Shown one piece after another: positions 1-9,033 of a DNA stretch of 64,000 nt. The notes under the pieces were generated by a model. It had not been told where the DNA came from and ran no database searches. It saw only the letters and a program-made list of their open reading frames with translations. This DNA is from Neurospora intermedia (taxonomy: Eukaryota > Ascomycota > Sordariomycetes > Sordariales > Sordariaceae), in NCBI GenBank assembly GCA_037102815.1, contig BTPP01000002.1, positions 1,178,001-1,242,000 on the forward strand, given 5' to 3'. Positions within the stretch are counted from its first letter, which is position 1, and every line of letters begins with the position of its first letter. The position numbers were made by a program, and so were the translations under genes.

Positions 1-1048
1 CCATTGATAGGAGTGGGTATGAGCCGGGGAAACTGCTAGACTAAAGATGCTTGTCAGACACTGGATCCTAGAATCACCACTTCACGTTGAAGTAGGACTA
101 AACCTTGCTCGCACTTAATCATTCAAGGCTTCTTATCAGGTCAACACCAAGAGCTCAGAGTGTTGTCGCTCTCAAAATAGGTAATGGTTCCCAGAGGTAC
201 ATATCAGTCATGCGAAAGATGGGCAGTATTGGCAGATCGATGATCTGTCGGGAAAGGTTGGTGAAGACATTCGATGGTTGAAAAGGAAGGTACTGTACAA
301 AGACAGTACACGGAATCAGGTCAAGAAGCTCTGATGAAAAGAAAACATGTAAACGGAAAGAGAGGTAGGTAGCATAGAGGTAGGAAGGGAAGGGTACCCG
401 AGATGCATGAGAGAGATTGAATGTATGTCGTGACCATTCTCCAAGTGACGTACCACTGCAAACGCGACAAGATTTCTTGGTCAAGGTCAACAATACCGTA
501 TGTACTTCAATTACAGCATGCCGGCTTTTGGCTGAAAAGGTTAACATACCCTTCCACCTCTTGACACCGAAGCAATGGGTACACATCGCATCGGCGTTAG
601 ATGCGTTTCTTCATAGGAGTGCGTGAAATAATCTTGGATTCGAAAAGACTGATTCTATCTGGGTCGTCCAGTCAGAGCGGTTCCATGGTAATCATGCTAC
701 TAGTTCGCACTGAATTTGCCCCCACGCCTTATTCGAGATAGGAGATTTGGGGGATCACCATTGCCAAGGCAAGCTGCATAGCTCTTTCCAAACCACAAAA
801 TGCCAAGTGCTGTTCCTTCTCGAATCTCAGTATGTACCTTACTGATTGCATGAAACTAATGTATCTTGCCGTAGCGTCTGACAGAGCTAAGGAGCTTGAC
901 CACATCCAGGTTCCTGGATTACTATCGTTTCGGCACACAGCGACGAAATGGAAACTTTGCCTTGGCGCGGGGACGGTGAATGGGGGCATCAGAAAATATG
1001 GGTCCGATCACGTGCCAAGTGACTTTTTGTACCTCCTCTGTGATAACC
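1..1048. other. No gene recognised
   Basis: Base composition is ordinary, with CpA and TpG present, so this stretch was not RIP-mutated. The longest open frame (minus strand, 155-586, 143 codons) has no recognisable domain, signal or codon pattern and overlaps other frames. I see no supportable gene, RNA or repeat here. Confidence 0.5.
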
Positions 1049-1110
1049 TGTAATTACGCCCGCGAACAGCCGTCAATACCCGACATCTTTGCAAGGCTAC
1101 CAATTAGTAT

Positions 1111-1166
1111 TAGGGTTAGTTAGGGTTAGTTAGGGTTAGTTAGGGTTAGTTAGGGTTAGGGTTAGC
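1111..1166 (+). repeat. Interstitial telomere-like array
   Basis: There are five tandem 10-bp units of TAGGGTTAGT type (a TTAGGG hexamer plus TTAG), ending in a canonical GGGTTAGGGTTAG. Fungal telomeres are usually (TTAGGG)n, so this is telomere-like but with a regular extra 4-bp spacer. The array is internal, with unique DNA on both sides, so it is not a chromosome end. Confidence 0.85.
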
Positions 1167-1178
1167 TCCGGGGGTGCA

Positions 1179-1199
1179 GGGGGCCGGTGAGAGGCCCCC
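1179..1199. other. GC-rich hairpin next to telomere-like array
   Basis: GGGGGCC at 1179-1185 pairs perfectly with GGCCCCC at 1193-1199 around a 7-base loop. It lies about 13 bp after the telomere-like repeats and inside the direct-repeat-bounded segment, so it probably belongs to the same insertion. Function unknown. Confidence 0.6.
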
Positions 1200-1271
1200 G
1201 CATGTGAATGTGAATATTAGTATTAACTAACATATGTCAACCATATGTCAATCATATGTCTTGTAATTACG

Positions 1272-1564
1272 GTAAATACAAAGGTATACTTGAGATACCT
1301 TCGGCTTAAGAAAAATGGAGTATGCACGGACCAGTCTGATGCCCCTAATCACCATGTCCCCTTGGCGCCTTTGCAAGGAGGAGACCAAGAGCCTGCTAGC
1401 GCTAGTACGATAAATTTCCATGGTCCAGGCACATGTACCTACCTACCTATATATGAAGCCCATTCCCCTGCCTAGTGCAAACCTATCCATCCTGCTCATC
1501 CCTTGTACGCATCCATTGTTCCTATCTCCTATCACCACTCAACGAGCAGCATACTTGTCTTTTC
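1272..1564. other. No gene recognised
   Basis: Non-RIP sequence between the telomere-like insertion and the small secreted-type frame. It contains short overlapping frames with no recognisable content. It would be the promoter region of the 1565-1735 frame if that frame is real. Confidence 0.4.
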
Positions 1565-1735
1565 ATGACCATTGTACTCGAAGGCTTCGCAACGGTCCTT
1601 GTCTGGGCACTTGTGGGCTTAAGTACTTTTACCGTTTCCGCCAGCCCAATTAGCTTACCAAATTCGAAATGTGCCGGGATTGACGTCCAAGACACATTAA
1701 AGCGTCTTGTAAAAAGCTTGAATGCTGTCAAGTAG
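1565..1735 (+). CDS. Candidate small secreted protein, 56 residues
   Basis: This frame encodes 56 residues. An uncharged hydrophobic core (about residues 4-26, rich in Val, Leu and Ala) ends in VSASP, which looks like a signal peptide with a cleavage site after the Ala. The mature part would be about 30 residues with one Cys and a Lys/Arg-rich end. I chose the ATG at 1565 because it puts the hydrophobic stretch at the N-terminus; the frame stays open upstream to 1475. No family is recognised. It may instead be the first exon of the secreted-protein relic starting about 280 bp downstream, or a chance frame. Confidence 0.3.
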   Translation: MTIVLEGFATVLVWALVGLSTFTVSASPISLPNSKCAGIDVQDTLKRLVKSLNAVK

Positions 1736-2011
1736 GAGGGAAGAGCCAAGTACCGAGCGACCGGGAGAATGGAGTTTAACAGGCGCTAGAGGGAGTCACA
1801 CTAAGGTACTAGGAAACTTCAATTGTCATACTGCTAAGCATCTGCTCTTTCCTCGATTCCATGGACCAGAGCCTGAGTGCCAGTCTCGATATCGAGGAAA
1901 CCTATGAGGAGTGCTACACCAGGGGGCTGCCACATGCTGATTCACTCTCAACCACAACGTCACCGACGTCTTGAACCACATTCTCGACCAGAGGTGACAA
2001 AAGTAGCGGAT

Positions 2012-2830
2012 CATCAACAAAGTCAAAGAGCTGATATACGAGAGAGAAACTGACTGCACTGATACAGATTGGCCAGCCCTGGACCTGGACTTTGATGTCA
2101 ATCTGATTCCTCTACTAGAGGTCGAAATCGGGATTGCGTTCGAGGACGACTTCGAGCTGTATCTGAAGCTCAACATGACGATGAACACAGCGTTGACATG
2201 AGTTGAACGTCGTTTCTTCCAAAGATCCGAGTCCTGGTTTCTGCAAGGGAGATGATACCACAGCGGGCCTTGCGGTTTTCACTGATCTGATCATCGAACT
2301 TGACACCGAGGTTGACGTTAGCAGCGCTTTTCATATGAGGTTTGACAAGGGCGGGGGTGCTGAACTCTCCTCGCCAGGTCCAGCCGCAACTTTTCGAACT
2401 TCAACCTCTACCGCGGGAAGTTCAAGTTCTTGCCAGTCACCTTGTCTAAAGGCTAGACTGGAGCTCAAGCAGGTGACGAAGCAACTCCGAAAGGTAAAAA
2501 TGAGGACTACGAGCCGCCGTTTCGGGCTGAAGTGGTTGCTTAAAAAATTATTATCCGTGTGGCCGAGTTCTCAATATCTGCTACAGGACCCACGGTAAGG
2601 TATCTACTAATGACGATAACTTGGGCTCTGATAAAGCTACTCGGTGAAACAATGTGGAATCGGCCGGTGTTGTGCGCACTGACAGTTCGTCATTACACGA
2701 ACTTGCAGTCCGCAGAGACGGGAACGAGAAAGAAGACGAAGAGTGCAAGGTCCAGACCATAGAAGCCCTTGGCAATACCTGGGGTCTTCGTCCTAATTCT
2801 TCTATCCCAGTTTTCCATGCCAAAACAGGT
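2012..2830 (+). pseudogene. Relic of a fungal secreted/cell-surface-type protein
   Basis: Pieces of one protein can be read in order on the plus strand, in shifting frames. They are an acidic segment around LDLDFDVNLIPLLEVEIGIA (about 2080-2140) running into a DDFELYLKLNM-type piece to about 2200, then VVSSKDPSPG and a TDLIIELDTEVDVSSAFHMR piece (2203-2345), then GKFKFLPVTL (about 2420-2450), VAEFSISATGP (about 2560-2592), and EECKVQTIEALGNTWGLRPN (about 2740-2800). The alternating beta-rich style resembles a large family of uncharacterised fungal secreted proteins; I cannot name it more closely. At least three frame changes and in-frame stops (for example near 2200 and 2450) break it. The damage is not RIP-like, since CpA and TpG are normal, so it decayed by ordinary mutation. 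The part from about 1860 to 2012 may be its upstream end. Confidence 0.55.
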
Positions 2831-3725
2831 GGCTTCTACGCTATCCACAACACGTCCACGATGGCGGTCACGGCCTCAATCACGGTGGGCTTGAAGGGAC
2901 GTGAATATCCCAGAGTCTGCGGAGAGGTTCATTATCGCCAATAGCCAGCAGATTGTACAGACAGCGTGAGTGGGGCTGGGAAGGTGTACGGTGAGGTCGT
3001 GGACGTGTCTTCGCCTCGATAATATGGGCAGCCGGATTGCTTTGTGGTTGCCGCTGCCTACCTCTCCGTTCGTCCGAAGACCGCGAGCATCCCGCTTCTC
3101 GTGTATAGCTACCTACCTCGAGATGTCTACTTCCAGCACCTCGTGACTCTGTACACTGTGGAGTCAGTAAGGAGGCTACTTGTTCACGTACCAGCATACG
3201 GAGACCCAAACCTACCTGCATCTCGGCCAATATTCCCCATTTGTCACACCCTGGGAGGAGGACTACAAAGGGTTTTTGTGGAGGAGACAGCAAAATCCGG
3301 GGGCTATTGGATCAAGCACTGGTACCCGATACCAGTGGTTCGGTAACTGCTGCCATACTGGAGGCGACGGAGGGTGTTGAGATGGTGGTCCATTGGTCTA
3401 GAACGCAACAAGCCTTAAAGAAGCCCGAAGGTATTGTACAGTCATGGAAGGAAGTGTGTCCACTTTGGTGCATCTCGGCCACAGACTCGGTGTTACTCGT
3501 AAGTAGTGCATCGCATCAGGGCATAGGGCCTCCTTTTGGGGCCGGCTTACGTTCTCAGCTGACGATGGGAATGGTCGGTTCTGGGTTAGTTTGGGTTGTC
3601 TGTAAGCGAGGCCCTCCCGAGGGTGGCTCGAGGGTGGATACCACCAACCAGGTAGGGACAGAAGAGTAGGGGTGGTCCCCAAAGCCTTCTCCAACTTCTC
3701 CCCGCACACAACCTAGCCCTGCCCG
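2831..3725. other. No gene recognised
   Basis: Non-RIP DNA between the secreted-protein relic and the transporter promoter. Several overlapping frames of 66 to 142 codons exist on both strands (for example plus 3241-3669), but none shows a recognisable domain. It may include the degraded 3' end of the relic upstream. Confidence 0.4.
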
Positions 3726-3726
3726 A

Positions 3727-3765
3727 CCCCAGGAATCTCCCCGCACCCCCAGAAAACAACCCCAG
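3727..3765. promoter_or_regulatory. Cluster of CreA-type motifs
   Basis: Four matches to CYCCRS, the reverse complement of the CreA carbon-catabolite repressor site SYGGRG, lie within 40 bp: CCCCAG at 3727, CCCCGC at 3739, CCCCAG at 3747 and CCCCAG at 3760. They sit about 410-450 bp upstream of the hexose transporter start. The density fits glucose-responsive control of a sugar transporter, but the motif is short and C-rich DNA gives chance hits. Confidence 0.35.
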
Positions 3766-3814
3766 ATGGGGGAATTGACCCCTGTAAATCCGCCAGTTGC
3801 AGATATGTCATCAG

Positions 3815-3819
3815 CCAAT
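3815..3819 (+). promoter_or_regulatory. CCAAT box
   Basis: A CCAAT pentamer lies 226 bp upstream of the TATA box of the hexose transporter gene. It would be a site for the fungal HAP/CBF complex. It is a single short motif, so support is positional only. Confidence 0.3.
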
Positions 3820-4040
3820 GATACCCCTGACAGCTGACTGCAGCAGAGTCTCGGCCATTCCTCCCCGTAGTGGCTTGCATGTGCGTTGCATCAATGAGAC
3901 CTTGTCGCTTCCCTTATCGGGTATGTTGATGCTTCATTCTACTGTTTTCCAAGTATCTTCATGGCGTTAGCCGTGAAGACAGATCAGACCATCATGGCCT
4001 GGCTATCCAAGCATCCAAATGTCACCTCAGGCTTCATCTT

Positions 4041-4047
4041 TATATAA
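4041..4047 (+). promoter_or_regulatory. TATA box of hexose transporter
   Basis: TATATAA lies 128 bp upstream of the chosen ATG at 4175, in a region where most other frames close. It would place transcription start around 4070-4100. Confidence 0.5.
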
Positions 4048-4078
4048 GGCGAGGGCAAAGCCTCCTGTACTACACAGA

Positions 4079-4114
4079 ATGAGCTCTCTCATGTGCAAGT
4101 CGCTGCCCCTTTAA
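4079..4114 (+). CDS. Possible 11-codon uORF in transporter leader
   Basis: ATG at 4079 opens an 11-codon frame (with an internal Met at codon 5) ending in TAA at 4112-4114, 60 nt before the transporter ATG. It lies 32 bp downstream of the TATA box, so whether it is in the mRNA depends on the true start site. If transcribed it could damp or regulate translation. Confidence 0.3.
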   Translation: MSSLMCKSLPL

Positions 4115-4174
4115 GTCTTTCCTTCCTCAGTCTCCTATCTTTCACCACTCAGGACCGATATACCTCCGGGCAAG

Positions 4175-6000
4175 ATGGGCTTGTCACTCAAGAAGCCTGA
4201 AGGTGTGCCGGGCAAGTCATGGCCCGCCATTGTCATTGGCTTGTTTGTCGCCTTTGGTGGTGTCCTCTTTGGGTGTGTTCCCACACTCAAGACCCTCAAA
4301 CAACGATTACTTGTATTGTCGTAACTAACATCCATGTAGCTATGACACTGGCACTATTGGCGGTATCCTTGCTATGCCCTATTGGCAAGATCTGTTTTCG
4401 ACAGGTTACAGAAACCCAGAGCATCACTTGGACGTTACTGCGTCGCAGTCTGCCACTATCGTCTCCATTCTGTCTGCTGGAACCTTCTTTGGCGCTCTTG
4501 GTGCCGCTCCCCTTGCCGACTGGGCTGGACGGCGCTTGGGCCTTATTCTGTCGTCGTTTGTGTTTATTTTCGGTGTCATCCTACAGACCGCAGCCGTCAG
4601 CATTCCTCTTTTTCTGGCTGGCCGATTCTTTGCTGGGTTGGGAGTTGGTCTCATATCGGCAACCAGTAAGTCAACTCGATAACTCTGTTCAACGGTAGTG
4701 CTAGAGGCTATCTCGCCCCCGACTGCGATCTTGAAAGAGTGTTTTGTCCATGTGGCATTGACTAACACATATTTAAAGTCCCCCTCTATCAATCCGAGAC
4801 TGCCCCTAAGTGGATTCGTGGTGTCATAGTCGGGTCCTATCAGCTAGCCATTACCATCGGTCTTCTTCTCGCCTCCATTGTCAACAATGCCACGCATAAC
4901 ATGCAGAACACCGGCTGCTATCGCATCCCCATAGCTGTTCAATTTGCATGGGCGATTATCCTGATCGTTGGCATGATCATTCTTCCCGAAACTCCACGCT
5001 TTCATATCAAGAGAGACAATCTCCCAGCCGCCACTAAGTCTCTAGCCATCCTCCGCCGTCTGGAGCAGAACCATCCAGCGATCATCGAAGAGCTTTCCGA
5101 GATCCAAGCCAATCATGAATTTGAGAAGAGCCTCGGGAAGGCGACTTACTTAGACTGCCTCAAGGGAAATCTACTCAAGCGGCTGCTTACTGGCTGTTTT
5201 CTCCAGAGCCTGCAGCAGTTGACTGGCATCAACTTTATCTTCTACTACGGCACACAATTCTTCAAGAACTCCGGATTCTCAGACTCGTTTCTGATATCCT
5301 TGATCACTAATCTTGTCAATGTCGTGTCGACCCTTCCCGGACTTTACGCCATCGACAAATGGGGCCGGAGACCTGTTTTGCTCTGGGGAGCTGTTGGGAT
5401 GTGTGTCTGCCAGTTCATCGTTGCTATTCTTGGGACAACAACGACAAGTCAAGATGCAAGCGGAATGATTATTGTGCATAATCTCGCCGCACAGAAAGCA
5501 GCTATTGCATTTATCTGCTTCTACATCTTTTTCTTCGCTGCGTCTTGGGGTCCAGTTGCCTGGTAAGTGATCCCACTCTCTTCGTCATGCCAAGTTCTAC
5601 CAGCAGCTAACTGTTAGCTTCCAGGGTCGTTACAGGCGAGATCTTCCCCCTTAAAGTCCGCGCCAAGTCGCTCTCCATAACTACAGCGTCGAATTGGCTG
5701 CTCAACTGGGCCATTGCTTACAGCACGCCTTACCTTGTCAACTACGGCCCTGGCAATGCGAACCTACAGTCCAAGATCTTCTTCGTCTGGGGCGGATGCT
5801 GCTTCATTTGCATCGCATTCGTTTACTTCATGATCTATGAGACAAAAGGTCTCACACTGGAGCAGGTTGACGAGCTATATGAAGAGGTGTCGGACGCCAG
5901 GAAGAGTATTGGTTGGGTGCCGACTATCACTTTCCGGGAAATCCGGAAGGAAAAGAAAGTAAGGGATCCAGTTGTTGATATCACTGAAGAGGCAGCTTGA
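4175..6000 (+). CDS. MFS hexose (glucose-type) transporter, 527 aa
   Basis: This is a plasma-membrane sugar/proton symporter of the MFS sugar porter family, moving glucose-like hexoses into the cell. Exons are 4175-4272, 4340-4665, 4779-5562 and 5625-6000. The introns (4273-4339, 4666-4778, 5563-5624) have GT...AG ends and keep the frame. Family motifs, by residue: YDTGTIGG after TM1 (34-41), DWAGRR in the loop between TM2 and TM3 (93-98), PETPRF before the central loop (211-216), QQLTGINFIFYYG in TM7 (287-299), DKWGRR (334-339), WGPVAW then GEIFPLKVRAKS (398-420), and YETKGLTLEQVDEL at the C-terminus (474-487; usual form PETKG). Length is normal for fungal hexose transporters. The ATG has A at -3 and precedes the expected short cytosolic N-terminus. 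It resembles MstE/RCO-3/Hxt-type proteins, but the exact substrate cannot be read. It is the last intact host gene before the transposon block. Confidence 0.95.
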
Positions 6001-6433
6001 GATAATTTGGATCTGTGTATGAGGTTTCAGAGAGCTGCTGGCTGAAAAGGATATAGTGATACTGTACAATGTATCTTATCATAAAGACTAGAAGCGGGAA
6101 CGTTGGGCCTGTCCCGGGCCAAGACGGTACCGAACGTGTAGGGTAGACTAGGACGTGTACAATTTATAGAGAAAGACTACAGGATATATGCGTGGCGGCT
6201 GCTCTTAAGTACATATAATAAAATGTTATCTTCAGTTAAAACGCTCGTTCCTTTACAGAGTTGCGTCGTCGGGCCGAGAAATGTTGAAATCCACACGGAG
6301 AGTTGTAGTGTTATGAGCTTTCATTGAAGTGAGGAGGGAGGGGCGGTCTTAGTTATAGCAGTTGAATGTATCTGATAATAAGACTTACTTTGCGGGCAGC
6401 ATTTTATCTTGAATAGACAATATCATTTACCCT
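6001..6433. other. 3' untranslated region and intergenic DNA
   Basis: The sequence is non-coding, with CpA and TpG still present up to about 6400. It holds the transporter 3' UTR and then the transition into AT-rich repeated DNA. Confidence 0.5.
6217..6222 (+). terminator. Candidate polyadenylation signal
   Basis: AATAAA lies 217 nt after the transporter stop codon in an AT-rich stretch. It is the best match to a canonical poly(A) signal downstream of the gene; fungal signals are often degenerate, so this is tentative. Confidence 0.3.
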
Positions 6434-6520
6434 TATTGAAGCGTGCTTGAGCTATTTAGCAGTGGATGACATTCACTTTCTCAATAGCTCATTTATAACC
6501 CGTATTTGTAATAGATTTGT
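6434..6520 (+). repeat. Copy of a Helitron-end-like repeat
   Basis: The segment starts TTATTGAAGCGTGCTT, continues through GTGGATGA about 21 bp later, and reaches a TAACCCG. The same order of motifs occurs at 36701-36780, and the core occurs inverted at 54022-54037. It is therefore one end of a dispersed repeat family, probably linked to the Helitron in this window. Confidence 0.5.
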
Positions 6521-6559
6521 AAGAGTAATATACAGCAAGCAGTCGTATAATGTTGAAAT

Positions 6560-6762
6560 TGTCATGGGGCTAACGCCCGGGTTATAGACTCTGGTCTCTA
6601 AGACTAGAGCTATTGTTAGCTATAGTGGCGTAGAATGCGCAGCCCCAATGAAAACCTCTCAGCACCGGTGGATCCGCATCTCAGATAGACTTTTCCTCCT
6701 TTATAGAACCTTAATTAAATTATAGAATTAGTACTTATATTAACCGTACTATACTTATTATA
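6560..6762 (+). mobile_element. Solo LTR of Gypsy-1 family
   Basis: This 203-bp segment begins TGTCATGGGGCTAACGCCC and matches, base for base apart from RIP-type transitions, the reverse complement of the LTRs at 15211-15412 and 24800-25001. No internal retrotransposon sequence follows. Flanking pentamers (GAAAT and TCAGG) do not match, so it is not a clean LTR-LTR recombination product with its duplication intact; later rearrangement or one-sided breakage is likely. Confidence 0.85.
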
Positions 6763-6776
6763 TCAGGTACTATGTA

Positions 6777-6838
6777 AAATAGTTCCCAGACACCGATGCG
6801 ATGCTGAATCCCTAGTTTAAGTAACGCCCGCTGTATTA
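6777..6838 (-). repeat. Inverted copy of the repeat at 54046-54106
   Basis: Reading AATAGTTCCCAGACACCGAT and onward, this 60-bp block matches the reverse complement of 54046-54106 apart from a few changes, most of them transitions. Together with the motif at 6434 it suggests Helitron-related end sequence on either side of the solo LTR. Confidence 0.5.
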
Positions 6839-7388
6839 CTAACTAGTGTTCGGAGCGGGCGGAGCTGCCCCTTCCGTATAGGTGTATACATCAGTCCTTA
6901 AAAGTTTGTTAGCGTGGTTCAAACCCCATATTTTCTTACAAGGGGGTAACAGAGGTAAATACATAGCGGGACTACTCTATCTACGCATTCTAATTGGCTA
7001 GAAGTCACCTAATCTCAAAATGAGAATCGCTTAACAGCGCTCACAGTAGCGCACACACACAAATCCCCTTTATATTGGCTTAGAATCACTAAAATTACTA
7101 GAATTACTACTTTATTGCCTTTTATAATAGGAAAGTTATAGCGCGCTTATAGGGTACTCTAACATATTTAACTAGTTAATTTTTAGGATCGTTCGCTAAA
7201 AATGCTAGTAAATAAAAGATTTTTCCAAAAATGATAATTTTAACTAGAATTATATAAATTACTTAAATTACTTAGAAAGATTTACAAAGCGGTATAAATA
7301 CTAAATTCCGATTAGAACCGACCAAAATCTCAACCCCTAAAGCGTATATTCATTTAGCGTATATACTAGCTTTTAATTTGTATATAGG
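6839..7388. other. Transition into RIP-mutated DNA
   Basis: No gene is seen. CpA and TpG are still common up to about 7080 and then fall sharply, marking the edge of the RIP domain. Confidence 0.45.
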
Positions 7389-8936
7389 TGTTAGGAGGCT
7401 AAGAGCCTGTACATAGAAGCACTCCAACGGCTACTACTCCACTCCGTCGGCCGAAGCGGTGGACTAATAATAGTAGCGCCTATATCGGGTCGGGCTTATA
7501 GGAAGAATAATCCGGCACTACGCCGGAGCGCTAGACTAGTATGGGATTCTATAATACTTATTAGCGGATAAATAGAGTTTATACAAATATAAAAGAAATT
7601 TAACGGAATATAATTTATTATAATTAATAATTATTAATACATTTTTAAATTAACCCCTAATTTACTATCCCCTACGTATAGCTACAATTATAATTACTTT
7701 AACCTACCTTTCGCCTACGTTCCTAATAAATTAATAATTCTTCCTCTAGGAATTAAGCTAGTACTATTAAAATATATATATATAACGGCCGGTTTATTTC
7801 TTATACTATTAAAACTATTCCTCGTCCTTCTTATACTACTACCCCTATAATTACTGTAGTTAAAACGATTTAACCTCCTCCGCCTTTATTATAATAACGC
7901 TAGTTTACTATAGAATTTATCAAAGAAGATAATAACGAAAATTACCTCCCTATACCGCCCCGGACTCCCTATTTACACCCCCAAACTTCAAAAAATTAAT
8001 AAATTCGTATATAAATAATAATTATTCGAATTTCGGTTCGCTGCAATTAAACTCCTTCTCAATTATCTCCCTTCGTATATATTTTAATAGGAGTAATTTA
8101 TTTTCGTAGGCCTTACTAAATAAAATTCAATAAAAAACTACCCCCTTATCCCCGCTGGGTTCTATTATTAGGATTACCTCTTCTATAATTCAATTCGCAT
8201 TTCTATTATACCTCCCCTTACTACCCTTTTATTAATAGCTATTACTATAACTATTCCCTTACTAACTATAATTATATTAACCTATACTAAATACCGTCTT
8301 GAATATAATATTATTAAATTTATTAGCGAAAACTATTTATAATCATAAAATTATTTCTACAATATTGATACGTACTTTTGAAAGTACCCCTATACTTCCC
8401 TCTCATTCGCTATTAATTATATTAAAGGTAATTCCAAGAATATATAAATTAAATATATATTAGCTCTCTATAATGAGCCCGGGTATAATATTATTTATAC
8501 TATACCTATATAGAATAATCTCTGTACTTTTTTAAAGATGAAATATAATAATAATATTTAAGCTATAAAATAATCCGCCTTTAATACATTCGAATATATA
8601 TAGTAAAGCGCTTCAAAAACCGTTTATAACTTCTATAACTATTATTATACTAGAGAATTCAATCTTTTATACAATTAACTAAAATATATTCGGATTATTA
8701 CTTAAATTAACCAGCTATATTCCCTTTTTAAATAAAGTATTCTCTTGATAATTAATATTAATATAATAAATAAAGTAATAGCGTATGTAGAACGGCTAAA
8801 AGGGTTAGAAAGTATTGAACTATTTATATTATATTACTAAAATTAAGTATTTTTAAAGTATATTCTATTATTTTCTTCGTTTTTACACCCTCCTACTTCC
8901 TCTCCGAGTTTTTCTATTAATATTTATAAAAAACTA
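7389..8936 (+). mobile_element. Truncated LTR-retrotransposon relic (copia-like?)
   Basis: The block begins TGTTAGGAGGCTAAGAGCC, which looks like an LTR start, and contains a GC-rich structured stretch (7420-7540). Heavily RIP-mutated sequence follows. A plus-strand frame around 8420-8800 can be read as a gag-like helical protein if TAG/TAA are taken as former Gln codons. LINE A cuts it off at 8937. No second LTR lies in the window. The family assignment is a guess from the LTR start and layout. Confidence 0.35.
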
Positions 8937-9033
8937 CTTTGAAACCGGAAACGCCGATTTCTAGTCGGGGAGTACTCTAAAACGAAAACTAATAACGGCA
9001 ATCGACTTAGAAGGGTCGTTTACGTCCCTCACA

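Larger units (their letters stand above)
1049..1271. repeat. Telomere-repeat-containing insertion flanked by 10-bp direct repeats
   Basis: The 10-mer TGTAATTACG occurs at 1049-1058 and again at 1262-1271. It brackets about 200 bp that include the telomere-like array, a GC hairpin and a short 12-bp repeat built on CATATGTCAAYC (about 1229-1260). A second direct repeat, ATTAGTATTA (1103-1112 and 1216-1225), sits just outside the telomere-like array. Either pair could be a target-site duplication. No terminal inverted repeat was found. It could be an inserted telomeric fragment, a small non-autonomous element, or break repair using telomeric DNA. Confidence 0.55.

Noticed and set aside
155-586. 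143-codon minus-strand open frame
   Set aside because: No domain, signal peptide or coding pattern; overlaps frames on the other strand; likely chance.
3241-3669. 142-codon plus-strand open frame
   Set aside because: Overlaps several equal-length frames on both strands and has no recognisable domain.
6900-6960. tRNA-like B-box (GGTTCAAACCCC near 6916)
   Set aside because: No A-box at suitable distance and no cloverleaf pairing.
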